From NCBI GenBank assembly GCA_022763735.1, contig JALEQY010000051.1:1-64000 (forward strand): a stretch of 64,000 nucleotides of DNA, read 5' to 3'. Both the position numbers and the translations under genes were made by a program. Position 1 is the stretch's first letter; each line of letters opens with the position of its first letter. This DNA is from Clostridiales bacterium (GTDB lineage Bacteria; Bacillota; Clostridia; Peptostreptococcales; Anaerovoracaceae). Under the pieces are notes generated by a model. The model ran no database searches. It was not told where the DNA came from and saw nothing but the letters and a program-made list of their open reading frames with translations. This document shows, piece after piece, positions 29,750 to 40,122 of the stretch.

Positions 29750-32413
29750 CTATTTTGTACCGACTGATTTCACCTGAATCCATTTTATCAGCTGTATCAC
29801 CGGGATATTCAGGAATGCCAGCCCATAAACCGTCAGAAGCTGCGGCAGTCCCAGGGTCTGAACTTTAAATATGTGATCCACTCCCGGCACAGCGACAGCG
29901 AAGGTTATCAGAACGACACCGATGGCGAAAGCCCCTATCAGCCACTTGTTGTTCCACAGCGCTCTGGTAAACACCACCGGCCTGTCGGACTTGCAGTTGA
30001 AGCCATGAAACAGTCTGCTCATACACAGTGTCCCGAAGGCCATGGTACTCCCCAGCAGCGCGCTTCCCCCCAGAGGTGCTGCAGTGAACCAGCCGTTGAG
30101 ACCGATAAGAAATGCCGTCACAGTCATGATACATATAGACAGTCCGCCGATGCCGATCCTTCCCATGAAAGATCTCGTCAGTATAGATTCATCAGCAGGC
30201 CTCGGTTTTTCCTCCATCAGCTCCCTGCTGTGAGGCTCTAGCCCCAGAGCAATGGCCGGCAGGCTGTCTGTCAGCAGATTGATGAACAGCAGGTGCACAG
30301 GCGCAAAGGGCAGTGGCAGAGCCATCACTGAAGCGAACAGCACCGCCAGTATCGCTCCGAAATTTCCCGAAAGCAGGAACAGTATGGAATTCTTGATATT
30401 CTTGTAGATATTCCTGCCGTTCTCGACAGCCTTGACTATCGTGGCGAAGTTGTCATCAGTCAGCACCATTGCCGCCGCATCCTTTGAAACCTCGCTTCCG
30501 GTTATTCCCATGGCAACGCCTATATCTGCCTGTTTCAGCGCGGGAGCATCATTAACACCATCACCCGTCATAGCAACAATATTTCCTTTTTCCTGCCAGG
30601 CTCTCACTATTCTTATTTTATGCTCCGGAGATACCCGGGCATATACTGATATATTTTCAACATAATCCTGCAGCTCTTCGTCGCTCATGCCATCTATTGA
30701 CGAGCCCTCACATGCCTCCGAATCATCTTTGAGTATGCCGATTTTTCTTGCTATTGCTGCCGCTGTGACCTTATGATCACCCGTAATCATAACGGGCTTT
30801 ATACCTGCATTTATACATTCAGCAACCGCTGCAGCAGACTCTTCTCTAGGCGGATCCATCATAGATATCAGTCCCAGAAACACCATATCATTTTCATCAT
30901 TGGGCTGCGGCCTGAAACCAGGTTCTATCTTTTTATATGCAAAGGCAAGAACTCTTAGGCCATTTCCGGAGAAATCATGGTTGCACTCTTCGATGGCACG
31001 TCTGTCTTCATCTGTTATCTCCCTGATTCCTTCTGGAGTCTGTATTTCCTTTACTCTGTGCAAAAGAACGTCAACAGCCCCCTTGGTTATCATCATTGAT
31101 GTGATACCATGCACCGGAGTTTTAAGTCTATGACACGTTGTCATCAGTTTTCTGTCACTGTCAAAAGGAATCTCGGCAAATCTCGGATTATCGCTTCTTT
31201 CTTTCGCATAATCTTCTCCAAGTCTTATGCCGATGTTTATCAGAGCAGTTTCTGTAGGGTCACCAATCTCATTGCCATCAGCTATTGTTGCATCATTGCA
31301 CAGCATGCTTGCCAGCAGCAGCTGGTTCTCCTCAGGTTTCTGCGGATTTATATCTGAAGCATCTGTTTTTCTGCCATGGACATAATAACCTTCTACTGTC
31401 ATCCTGTTCTGAGTGAGAGTCCCTGTCTTATCCGAACATATCACAGATACACTTCCCAGACCTTCAACAGCCTGAAGCTTCCTGATTATTGCGTGCTCCC
31501 TGGCCATCTTCTGTGTACCGAAAGAAAGAACAATGGTTACAATAGAGCTGAGAGCTTCAGGGATTGCTGCCACAGCCAGTGCCACAGCAAACATAAAAGC
31601 ATCGCCGATAGCCTCACCCCTGAATACACTGATTCCAAATAGAACAGCACAGAAAACCATAATCAGTATAGAAAGTTTTTTTCCGAAGTTATCGAGGTTT
31701 ACCTGAAGCGGCGTTTTCTTTTCCGAAGTAGTTTCAAGCAGAGTTGCAATCTTACCTACTTCTGTATCCATACCAATGGATGTGACCAGAAATTCTCCGC
31801 GGCCATAGGTTACATAGCTTCCTGAATATACGATATTTACTCTGTCCCCAAGAGCCCGCTGTCCTTCTATAGCCTCAATATCCTTATCTACACCGAGACT
31901 CTCTCCCGTAAGAGCGCTCTCATCAATTTTCATGCCGGCATTTACTGTTATTCTGCCATCAGCCGGAACAAAATCGCCTGCCTCAAGACTTACAATATCG
32001 CCGACTGTAATTTCCGCTGCCGGCAGCTTGATAAACTGACCTTCACGCAGCACCTTGGCTTCAGGTGCCGACATTTTTTTAAGACTGTCAAGAGACTGCT
32101 CTGCTTTTATTGTCTGAACAGTTCCCAGTATGGCATTAATGGTTATAACAATCAATATAACTGCAGTACTTTCTAAATCTCCAAGGACACCGGATATTGC
32201 CGCTGCAATAATCAGTATTATTACCAGAAAATCTCTGAACTGTTCAAGAAAAATCCTCAGCATTGATTTTTTCTTTCCATCAGCCAGTTCATTAGGTCCG
32301 TATTTTTCCCTGTTTGCAGCCGCCTGCTGAGCTGTCAGCGGCTCCAGACTGCCATTTACCTGAAGCTTTGCTTCTTCCGCTGTGAGCTGATAATACTCTC
32401 TCATACCAACCAT
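29750..32413 (-). CDS. P2-type cation-transporting ATPase (Ca2+/Mn2+-type)
   Basis: 887 aa; DKTGTLT, PEALSSIVTIVLSFGTQKM, TGDGVNDAPALKQADIG; preceded by a yybP-ykoY-like element. Confidence 0.93.
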   Translation of the reverse strand: MVGMREYYQLTAEEAKLQVNGSLEPLTAQQAAANREKYGPNELADGKKKSMLRIFLEQFRDFLVIILIIAAAISGVLGDLESTAVILIVITINAILGTVQTIKAEQSLDSLKKMSAPEAKVLREGQFIKLPAAEITVGDIVSLEAGDFVPADGRITVNAGMKIDESALTGESLGVDKDIEAIEGQRALGDRVNIVYSGSYVTYGRGEFLVTSIGMDTEVGKIATLLETTSEKKTPLQVNLDNFGKKLSILIMVFCAVLFGISVFRGEAIGDAFMFAVALAVAAIPEALSSIVTIVLSFGTQKMAREHAIIRKLQAVEGLGSVSVICSDKTGTLTQNRMTVEGYYVHGRKTDASDINPQKPEENQLLLASMLCNDATIADGNEIGDPTETALINIGIRLGEDYAKERSDNPRFAEIPFDSDRKLMTTCHRLKTPVHGITSMMITKGAVDVLLHRVKEIQTPEGIREITDEDRRAIEECNHDFSGNGLRVLAFAYKKIEPGFRPQPNDENDMVFLGLISMMDPPREESAAAVAECINAGIKPVMITGDHKVTAAAIARKIGILKDDSEACEGSSIDGMSDEELQDYVENISVYARVSPEHKIRIVRAWQEKGNIVAMTGDGVNDAPALKQADIGVAMGITGSEVSKDAAAMVLTDDNFATIVKAVENGRNIYKNIKNSILFLLSGNFGAILAVLFASVMALPLPFAPVHLLFINLLTDSLPAIALGLEPHSRELMEEKPRPADESILTRSFMGRIGIGGLSICIMTVTAFLIGLNGWFTAAPLGGSALLGSTMAFGTLCMSRLFHGFNCKSDRPVVFTRALWNNKWLIGAFAIGVVLITFAVAVPGVDHIFKVQTLGLPQLLTVYGLAFLNIPVIQLIKWIQVKSVGTK

Positions 32414-32442
32414 CCTTTCAGTTGTTATTATGCCCGGATAAT

Positions 32443-32572
32443 AAAAAAGAGACTCCTATTGCATTTAAAATGCAATAAAAGTCTCGCAATTTCATTACGC
32501 ACCGGACGGTCTGACCCATCGCGCTGACGATAGCGTAAACACTTGTACGTGTATGCTACTCCCTTTTATTTC
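32443..32572 (-). promoter_or_regulatory. yybP-ykoY (manganese) riboswitch with expression-platform terminator
   Basis: Minus strand AAAAGGGAGTAGC...CGTCA...GATGGGT...CCGGTGCG...GCGAGACTTTTATTGC matches the class layout; terminator GAGACTTTTATTGCATTT/AAATGCAATAGGAGTCTCTTTTTT overlaps the aptamer 3' strand (32443-32485). Confidence 0.8.
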
Positions 32573-32581
32573 GATAAAAGT

Positions 32582-32610
32582 ATATTACATGTATTTGCAG
32601 AACATGTCAA
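32582..32610 (-). promoter_or_regulatory. Promoter of the riboswitch-ATPase unit
   Basis: Minus strand TTGACA-N17-TAATAT. Confidence 0.75.
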
Positions 32611-32642
32611 CAACTATTTCCGAAATATCCTTCATATCGTAT

Positions 32643-33731
32643 CTAAATATCCTTCATACCGATAACATCTGTGATTCCCAGCCCCGGGCTTTCATCAAGG
32701 TAAAACCAAGGAACCTCCTTGTGAAATCCTCCTGATACCGGATCTTCTGCCAGCAGTATGGCTGCATCCAGATCAACTCTTGTAATTATACGCTTTGCAG
32801 CAGCCAGGTGTGCAGCAGCTGTAAGACTTATTTTACTCTCCAGCATACTGCCCAGCATGCATTCCACTCCATACGTCTCTGCTATTGCTGTTATCCTGAG
32901 AGCATTATATATTCCGCCGCATTTCATAAGTTTTATATTCAGAAGATCAGCCGCCTGCATCTGCAGAAGCTTCAGTGCATCCTGCGGTGAAAAAAGACTC
33001 TCATCGGCCATTATTACAGTGTTGACATTGTCTTTAACTTTTTTCATACCTTCAAAATCACGTGCTTTTACAGGCTGTTCGACCAGTTCAATGTCAAGTC
33101 CCATATCCTCTATTTTTCTTATAGTCCTTATCGCTTCGTCAACCTCCCAGCCCTGATTGGCATCAAGACGTATCTTCATCCTGTCACCGACTGCATTCCG
33201 GATCCTTCTGACACGCTCCACATCCTTCTCTGCATCAATGCCCACCTTGAGCTTCAGTGCAGAAAATCCTTTTCGACATGCACTGACAGCATCTGCTTCC
33301 ATCTCTTCGGGCTCATTGATACTGATGGTTATATCAGTTTCCACCTTGTTTCTGTAACCTCCCAGATACTTGTAAAGCGGCACACCCATACTCTTTGTCA
33401 GCAGATCATATACAGCCATATCCACAGCCGCCTTGGCGCTGAAGTTACCCTCAATACAATTCTGAAGCTTTTCCTGCACTGCCTCAAGATTAGTCACATC
33501 TGCACCTGTTACGGCCGGAGCTATATAATCCCTGATGGCAGCTCTTATGGATTCATTCGTCTCGCCTGTTATTGCCTTCGTCGGAGGAGCTTCACCAAAC
33601 CCGGTATATCCGTCATCAGTATGTATCAGTACAACAGTATCTTCAGCCGAGTCTACAGTTCTCAAAGCTGTCTTGAAAGTTTTTTTCAAAGGTATGCTTA
33701 TATGCTTTAACTGAATGCTTTCTATCTTCAT
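32643..33731 (-). CDS. Dipeptide epimerase (enolase superfamily, L-Ala-D/L-Glu epimerase-like)
   Basis: 362 aa; LKLKVG, RLDANQGW, ELVEQPV, MADES motifs. Confidence 0.88.
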   Translation of the reverse strand: MKIESIQLKHISIPLKKTFKTALRTVDSAEDTVVLIHTDDGYTGFGEAPPTKAITGETNESIRAAIRDYIAPAVTGADVTNLEAVQEKLQNCIEGNFSAKAAVDMAVYDLLTKSMGVPLYKYLGGYRNKVETDITISINEPEEMEADAVSACRKGFSALKLKVGIDAEKDVERVRRIRNAVGDRMKIRLDANQGWEVDEAIRTIRKIEDMGLDIELVEQPVKARDFEGMKKVKDNVNTVIMADESLFSPQDALKLLQMQAADLLNIKLMKCGGIYNALRITAIAETYGVECMLGSMLESKISLTAAAHLAAAKRIITRVDLDAAILLAEDPVSGGFHKEVPWFYLDESPGLGITDVIGMKDI

Positions 33732-33750
33732 GTCATTTCCTTCCCGGGGC

Positions 33751-35703
33751 CTACATCTTAAGGTCTCTTCCTTCTAATTTGTCTTCCTGTTTTCTGCTGA
33801 AGATTACCCATGCAAATATGCCGATTACAACACAGAAGCCAAGCCCTCCGATAAACGGATTATCTGTACTCGGTAGTATTCCTGTCATATCGACACCTAC
33901 ATACAGCAACGCAGTTACCACAACTCCCATCAGCGCATCTCCTGCAATAAGACCTGATGCATATAAAGTTCCTTTTTCAATCTTCTTGGCTTTCGTGCCT
34001 TCGTCATACTTTTTCTTATCTATGATTCCTCTGACTATACCGCCTATCATCATTGTTGCGCTCAGATGGAACGGCAGATATAAACCTACAGAAAACGGCA
34101 GCACTGAACCTCCCAGGAGCCACACAGCAAGAGCGATTCCCATACCGATGAGTATAAGCGGCCAAGGTAGATCTGCAGTCATAACACCTTCTGCTATTGA
34201 TTTCATCATGTTGGCGTGCGGTGCCGGCAGTTTTTCTGATCCGATGCCGTATACATCATTGAGCATAATGATAACCGCACCCATTACAGCTGCAGATGCC
34301 AGTATACCTATCATCTGCCCATACTGCTGTTTTCTCGGAGTAGCTCCCAGCAGGAAACCTGTTTTGAGATCCTGTGCCATATCTCCGCTGACACCGATTG
34401 CAATACATAGAGTGGAACCTACAACGATTGTTGCAATTATACCACTTGTTCCGTTGAATCCCATAGCTCTGAATAAAACTGCTGTCACCAGCAGGCCTCC
34501 TATAGTCATAGCCACTATAGGGTTTGATGAACTTCCTACATAACCTACCAGATGAGCAGATACAGCTACAAAAATAAATCCGAATATCAATACCATCACA
34601 GCTCCTACGCTGCCTGCTGCAACACTCGGGAATACCGGCAGGAATGCGATTACTGCCAAAAGAATGATGATACCAATAAGAAGCACCTTCTTTGGAATAT
34701 TGCGCTCTGTACGTTTTACATTCTCTTCTTTCTGACCATATGCTGCGAAGGTTCCTCTGAAGGATTTGACAATAATCGGCAATGCAGTAAACAGGCTGAT
34801 AAATCCGCCCATTGTAACTGAACCGATACCGATGTATTTAATATAATTTGTCCACAGATCCCAGATATCCATCTGTGCGATAGGAATATCAGCAGGCGGG
34901 ATAACAAGTTCAGGTGCCATTGATCCTATTGAGAATATCAGCGGCATGATAACCACCCATCCCAGAACACCACCAGCAAGAGACATTGCACAGATTCTCG
35001 GGCCTACCAGGAAACCAGCTCCCAGAAGTGAGCCCAGATAGTCCATGCCGACAGCTCCGCCTTTCAGATATCCCTTGAGCGGCAGATCTATTGTATAAGG
35101 GAACACTGCAACTCCATCAGTCAGGAATTTGTAAAGTGCACCCAGTCCGAGAGCCTCGAACAGCAGTCTGGCATTGCTTCCGCCTTCATGTCCTGCAACT
35201 ACAACCTCTGCACATGCTGTACCTTCCGGATAAGGCAGCTTGCCATGTTCATCCTTGATGAGGAACTTTCTCAAAGGCACCATCAGCAGACATCCGATAA
35301 GTCCTCCGACTGCAGCTATCACAAACACAGTTACGATCTTTACATCAATATCAAGCAGCAATAAAGCCGGCAATGTAAATGCGACACCTGCAGCCAGCGC
35401 TTCTCCTGATGAACCAACTGTCTGGACAATATTGTTTTCCAGAACCGAGCTGTCCTTGAAACATCCTCTGAGTACTGCCAGACCTATTACAGCTGCCGGT
35501 ATTGATGCGCATATTGTCATACCGATCTGCAGCGCCAGATATGCATTGGCAGCACCAAACAGCATGGCAAGAACACATCCGATAATTACAGCTCTCACTG
35601 TGAACTCTTTTACATTGCTGTCATGAGCAATATAAGGTTCATACTCGTCTCCACTCACCTTAGCTGTGAAGCCTTTGGCGGCTTTTGGATTCTTTCCTTC
35701 CAT
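33751..35703 (-). CDS. OPT-family oligopeptide transporter
   Basis: 650 aa multi-TM; EFTVRAVIIGCVLAMLFGAANAYLALQIGMTI, PEGTACAEV. Confidence 0.92.
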   Translation of the reverse strand: MEGKNPKAAKGFTAKVSGDEYEPYIAHDSNVKEFTVRAVIIGCVLAMLFGAANAYLALQIGMTICASIPAAVIGLAVLRGCFKDSSVLENNIVQTVGSSGEALAAGVAFTLPALLLLDIDVKIVTVFVIAAVGGLIGCLLMVPLRKFLIKDEHGKLPYPEGTACAEVVVAGHEGGSNARLLFEALGLGALYKFLTDGVAVFPYTIDLPLKGYLKGGAVGMDYLGSLLGAGFLVGPRICAMSLAGGVLGWVVIMPLIFSIGSMAPELVIPPADIPIAQMDIWDLWTNYIKYIGIGSVTMGGFISLFTALPIIVKSFRGTFAAYGQKEENVKRTERNIPKKVLLIGIIILLAVIAFLPVFPSVAAGSVGAVMVLIFGFIFVAVSAHLVGYVGSSSNPIVAMTIGGLLVTAVLFRAMGFNGTSGIIATIVVGSTLCIAIGVSGDMAQDLKTGFLLGATPRKQQYGQMIGILASAAVMGAVIIMLNDVYGIGSEKLPAPHANMMKSIAEGVMTADLPWPLILIGMGIALAVWLLGGSVLPFSVGLYLPFHLSATMMIGGIVRGIIDKKKYDEGTKAKKIEKGTLYASGLIAGDALMGVVVTALLYVGVDMTGILPSTDNPFIGGLGFCVVIGIFAWVIFSRKQEDKLEGRDLKM

Positions 35704-35732
35704 TGTTTTCTCCTTTTCTCCTTAATAAACAA

Positions 35733-36503
35733 CTATATATCTTCAAAAAAATCGAATACGATTTTTGAAGTGCGCGCCAGTGCAGCTCTCGCTTCATTGT
35801 TGGATTCCGCATTCCATACAAAAAAACAGTATATATAATCTGTATGTGTTCCGTACACTATTGCAATATCATGATCCAGACAGTCAAGCTCGCCGCTCTT
35901 TCTCGCTATTGTGATTTCATCCGGCAGATAATCTCTCATCATCGTTTCATCCGCCTGCCCTTTCATCACATCCAGCATGAAAGCATCTGATTTTCTGTCA
36001 ATAAGCTCTCCATCATAAAGCCTCTGCATGAAAGCCGCCATCTCCGCCGGCGATGTGTAATTTTCCCTGCCAGCTGATGCAGCTTCAAAATCCATCATCT
36101 TTCTCTGAAGTACAGAATTCTCAAATCCCATATCTCTGATACAGTCATTGATTCTGTCCATACCCAGTTCATCAATAAGAACATTGGTCGCAGTATTATC
36201 GCTGTATACGATCATCAGTCTAAGGAGTTCTTCAAGCTGATATGCCCTCGGTTTCATAAACTCCAGAACACTGAAGGGAACTATGTCGTCATCGTCGACA
36301 TTTATCTCTGAATCCAGAGCCAGTGTTCCATTTCTGACCCGCCTCACTGCCTCGGACATAACAAAAACCTTGATCAGGCTGGCAGACTTTATCTTCCTGG
36401 ACTCCTGATAATTCCACGAATCTCCGGTCTTAAGGTTTCTTATCACAAATGCGCATTCCGCCCCTGTGTTTTCAGCTTCTGCTATCAGTTTCTGCTTTAA
36501 CAA
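35733..36503 (-). CDS. Class A beta-lactamase-like serine hydrolase without signal peptide
   Basis: 256 aa; SLIK (SxxK), SDN, KSG motifs; TTG start with AGGAGG 6 nt upstream; no N-terminal hydrophobic segment. Confidence 0.85.
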   Translation of the reverse strand: MLKQKLIAEAENTGAECAFVIRNLKTGDSWNYQESRKIKSASLIKVFVMSEAVRRVRNGTLALDSEINVDDDDIVPFSVLEFMKPRAYQLEELLRLMIVYSDNTATNVLIDELGMDRINDCIRDMGFENSVLQRKMMDFEAASAGRENYTSPAEMAAFMQRLYDGELIDRKSDAFMLDVMKGQADETMMRDYLPDEITIARKSGELDCLDHDIAIVYGTHTDYIYCFFVWNAESNNEARAALARTSKIVFDFFEDI

Positions 36504-36528
36504 TTAAGCTCCTCCTTTTTTAAGATAC

Positions 36529-36574
36529 AAAAAACCCAGCAACAAAACTAGCATAAGCTAGTCTTCACTGGGTT
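36529..36574 (-). terminator. Terminator/attenuator between the DUF3870 gene and the beta-lactamase-like gene
   Basis: Minus strand AAACCCAG...GACTAGC-TTAT-GCTAGT...CTGGGTTTTTTG. Confidence 0.65.
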
Positions 36575-36628
36575 TCATTCCTGATGATATACGGGGTAAG
36601 CCGCAGTATCTAATTTGAATGAAGCAGT

Positions 36629-36955
36629 TCAGTAATACTTCTGTCTGATTTCAATATATTTTTTTACTGCATCCTTGTAGGCTGTTATTATTGCTTTCTG
36701 TGAGGTACCATGATATCTCCTCGTTATTTCCTTCTCGATTTCCGGATCATATGACCCGAAAGATCTGTCAATAAACAACTCTCTGACAAATCTGTTGGTT
36801 ATGGATATGGTTGCCGAGCATTCCAGATCGACTACAACATCAGTTGCCGTATCTATAACAAAACCGATAAAAAATATTTTGAAGTTACTTGTTATGGCAT
36901 TATCACAACTTGTCCTGCCATGACCTACAACATAAACAGTGCTTCTGCTGTACAT
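36629..36955 (-). CDS. DUF3870 domain protein
   Basis: 108 aa; TVYVVGHGRTSCDNAIT...IDTATDVVVDLECSATISITNRFV. Confidence 0.8.
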   Translation of the reverse strand: MYSRSTVYVVGHGRTSCDNAITSNFKIFFIGFVIDTATDVVVDLECSATISITNRFVRELFIDRSFGSYDPEIEKEITRRYHGTSQKAIITAYKDAVKKYIEIRQKYY

Positions 36956-37015
36956 TCAGATCATATCCTTTTCTTCAGTCAGTATTAATACTTTATCATA
37001 TAAAAGCTGCTATGT

Positions 37016-38338
37016 CTACTGTTTTTGTATTCCACCTGCCAGACGATACATGGCATGTGCCATAATTTCAATATTTTTCATCAGATTCTCTATGGTTATA
37101 TATTCATCCTTCTGATGTATCACATTCTCCTGACCCGGGAAAATCGGACCGAAAGCCACAGTGTTCTTCATGGATTTGGCATATGTGCCGCCCCCTATTA
37201 CTACAGGCTCGGCTTCATCACCTGTCTGATTTCTGTATACCTCCTGAAGAGTCTGAACCAGAAAACTGTCCTCAGGAACATACAACGGTTCTGTATTTTC
37301 AGTCAGTTCAACTGTCAGCCCATATTCTGCCGCAAGCTTCCCGGCATTCTCAAGCCGGGTTCCAAAGTCTTCACCTGCCGGATATCTGCAGTCAAGAGTA
37401 ATCATGATGTGATCCTCATCACCTTCCAGAAGTCCCACATTCACTGTCGTCGCTCCGAATTTCTCTGTGCTGCATGCTATCCCCAGAGATGCACCGTCGG
37501 TTTCTGTACCTATATGTTTATTATAAAAATCTATGAATGATTTAATGTCACCGCAAAGCTCACACTGTCCTGCATCCTGCATAAGCTTTGATACAGCGTT
37601 TATTCCAAGTTCAGGTGTACTTCCATGGGCAGCTGTTCCCTCTGCCGAAAGCTCCGTAACTGTCCCGTCTGCAGCTTTTAACGACATATGCGCTTCCTGC
37701 GGCACGATATTTACAGCATTTCCGGCCTTCGCTTCACAAAGCGCAGTGTCACCGTCCCTGCTTTGCATATTCATGCTGACTGTGACTCTGGCGATACCTT
37801 TTTCAGAAAATATCACCGGGTAGTCGGCGTCAGGGGTAAATGCCATTGCCGGCTGCTCTTCAGTGGCATTGTATCTGACCATGTCCATGCTGCCGGTTTC
37901 TTCATTTGTGCCGAATATTATCCTTATGCGGCGTTTCAGCGAAAGACCTGATTTTCTCACAGCATCCAGAGCATAAAGTGCCCCGATCATGGAGCCTTTG
38001 TCATCCAGAGTGCCTCTGCCATATATCCTGTCACCGACAATCTCTCCAAATGGGTCATGGCTCCAGTCATCTCCTACCGGAACGATATCCAGGTGACCCA
38101 GCACTGCTGTCATTTCTTCGCCTTCACCATATTCGGCATATCCGACCTGATTATCCACATTGACTGTCCGGAAGCCCATGTCACCGGCCAGCTTCAGTGC
38201 GTATTCCAGCGCCTCTGCCGGGCCCCTGCCGAAAGGCTTACCTTTCTCCGGCTCTCCCTCCACGCTGTTTATCCTCACACAGCCCAGCAGCGAATCTATT
38301 ATCTCCTGCTGCTTTTCTCTGATATACTCATTAAACAT
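37016..38338 (-). CDS. pepV: PepV/Sapep-family M20 dipeptidase
   Basis: VLGHLDIVPVGDDW, GRGTLDDKGSM, FGTNEETGSMD; start moved to MFNEYIREK. Confidence 0.9.
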   Translation of the reverse strand: MFNEYIREKQQEIIDSLLGCVRINSVEGEPEKGKPFGRGPAEALEYALKLAGDMGFRTVNVDNQVGYAEYGEGEEMTAVLGHLDIVPVGDDWSHDPFGEIVGDRIYGRGTLDDKGSMIGALYALDAVRKSGLSLKRRIRIIFGTNEETGSMDMVRYNATEEQPAMAFTPDADYPVIFSEKGIARVTVSMNMQSRDGDTALCEAKAGNAVNIVPQEAHMSLKAADGTVTELSAEGTAAHGSTPELGINAVSKLMQDAGQCELCGDIKSFIDFYNKHIGTETDGASLGIACSTEKFGATTVNVGLLEGDEDHIMITLDCRYPAGEDFGTRLENAGKLAAEYGLTVELTENTEPLYVPEDSFLVQTLQEVYRNQTGDEAEPVVIGGGTYAKSMKNTVAFGPIFPGQENVIHQKDEYITIENLMKNIEIMAHAMYRLAGGIQKQ

Positions 38339-38340
38339 AA

Positions 38341-38682
38341 CTAAAATTCCCACTCCTTTTCCTTGAATCCTACCAGCACCTTGTCTTCTGTAATCAGCAG
38401 CGGACGTTTCACCAGCATGCCGTCTGATGCCAGCAGATCTATTTTCTCATCATCCGTCACCTCAGGCAGTCTGTCCTTGAGCCCCAGCTCTCTGTATTTC
38501 ATTCCGCTGGTGTTAAAGAATTTCTTCACCGGATATCCGCTCTTTTCAATCCATCCTCTCAGCTCATCTGCTGTCGGATTATCCTCAACAATGTGCCTGT
38601 CCTCAAACTCGACGCCGAGGGTTTCAAGATGCTTTTTAGCTTTTTTGCATGTTGTGCATTTAGGGTATTCGATAAATAACAT
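38341..38682 (-). CDS. ArsC/Spx/MgsR-family protein
   Basis: 113 aa; IEYPKCTTCKKAKKHLETLGVEFEDRHI. Confidence 0.9.
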   Translation of the reverse strand: MLFIEYPKCTTCKKAKKHLETLGVEFEDRHIVEDNPTADELRGWIEKSGYPVKKFFNTSGMKYRELGLKDRLPEVTDDEKIDLLASDGMLVKRPLLITEDKVLVGFKEKEWEF

Positions 38683-38718
38683 TCCTGTTCCTTTCTGATA
38701 ATATCTGTTTATATATTT

Positions 38719-40122
38719 TTATCGCAGCGTATAAGATACAACTGATGACCAAGGTCCGTATACTCTCTTGCCGCTCACTGTCTTATAAGCTCTGATTTTA
38801 TAATAATACTTAACGTTTCTTGGTGTTTTAATTATGGTAGATTTATATTTACAGCTTACACGCTTGACAACGTTGAACTTCTCGCTGCTGCACTTTGATC
38901 TTGCTATTTCATATCCCCTTTCACCCGGGATGCTGTTCCAGAATACTTTAACATATGACTTTGATAATTTCTTTACTACAGGCTTTCTCAGTTCCTTCTG
39001 GGTATCAGTTTGTGATGTGATCTTCACCTCGCTGGAAACAGTTCCTGCATTGCTCCAGACCTGAGATGACAGATTTAAGTACAAAGCAGGTCGCACTCCG
39101 ACTTCAAAGTTGTTGACGCTAAAACCGGTAGTATTGACAGAGCCGCCATACATGATGAATGTTTCACTGCTGTTATTGTAACCAGGCGAGCGGAGCCACC
39201 AGTAGCAGTTGCCTGCATACACATAATCAGTTCTTGAATATGTTCCCATTGCCTTGGCATAAGTAGTGCTATAGCTTCGTCTTGCCTTATCATAATCGTT
39301 ATATGCTTTGGAAAAACCGTGACTGACAGCTTTATCGGTATTCCATACATCCGATTCTGCCAGCAGGAACACTTTATCTTGAGTATCATTTCCCCCTGCT
39401 GTACCAAATTGTATGCTATTATCATTTATCACTTCTGCTGTCCTTATAGCAGACTGCTCTGATGAGGAGAATGCACTGTTTATAAAATTCTTCTGTGTAT
39501 AATCTGTGCCATATATATTAGAGGTCTTACCGTATCCGTTAAGCCAGCTTCTTATAGTGCTTTGTTCCCATGTTACTGATGCTTTTGCAGTATTGTATCT
39601 TTGAGCATCAAGCGCTTTATCTGCTAAAAGGAATGCATATCCTCCGCTGGTTTCAAGTACACGCCACTTGATTTTATCATATCTGAAATAATGGTAAGTC
39701 GTAGAATCAGACCAGTTATAATGATTTGAACTGCCGCTTGTTCCATATGTTACATCACTTTGCTTTATCCTTCTATATTTGACTCCATCAACTGCAGTAT
39801 CTCCATTGCTGTCATAAGAAGCATTCTGAAGCTTCTCATAGAGTCCTGAATCAACTTCATAATCACTTGACAAGCCCCAGTAACTGTTACCATATGTACC
39901 GCACTGACTGGCTTCTGAAACTATTTCTGTCTGTGGGTAGCTGCCGAAATACACACAGTCCCATGTAGTACCGCCACTTGTTACTTTAGGGGCACTCACT
40001 GTTGCTGCCGAAACATTCTCTGTTTCTGCAAGCAGTGCTGCAGGCGTCAGTGTCACAACCATCATTATGGTTAAAACTACTGACATCACCATTGCCGATG
40101 TTTTTTTCTTCAGATTAATCAT
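38719..40122 (-). CDS. Secreted DUF6273-like plus C-terminal FN3-like domain protein
   Basis: 467 aa; signal peptide, FGSYPQTE, IKWRVLE, WLRSPG, VGVRPALYLNLSS, C-terminal FN3-like region. Confidence 0.75.
   Translation of the reverse strand: MINLKKKTSAMVMSVVLTIMMVVTLTPAALLAETENVSAATVSAPKVTSGGTTWDCVYFGSYPQTEIVSEASQCGTYGNSYWGLSSDYEVDSGLYEKLQNASYDSNGDTAVDGVKYRRIKQSDVTYGTSGSSNHYNWSDSTTYHYFRYDKIKWRVLETSGGYAFLLADKALDAQRYNTAKASVTWEQSTIRSWLNGYGKTSNIYGTDYTQKNFINSAFSSSEQSAIRTAEVINDNSIQFGTAGGNDTQDKVFLLAESDVWNTDKAVSHGFSKAYNDYDKARRSYSTTYAKAMGTYSRTDYVYAGNCYWWLRSPGYNNSSETFIMYGGSVNTTGFSVNNFEVGVRPALYLNLSSQVWSNAGTVSSEVKITSQTDTQKELRKPVVKKLSKSYVKVFWNSIPGERGYEIARSKCSSEKFNVVKRVSCKYKSTIIKTPRNVKYYYKIRAYKTVSGKRVYGPWSSVVSYTLR

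Noticed and set aside
33779-34543. 254-aa plus-strand ORF antisense to the OPT transporter
   Set aside because: Shadow of a hydrophobic gene; Ile/Pro/Ser-rich translation without domains.
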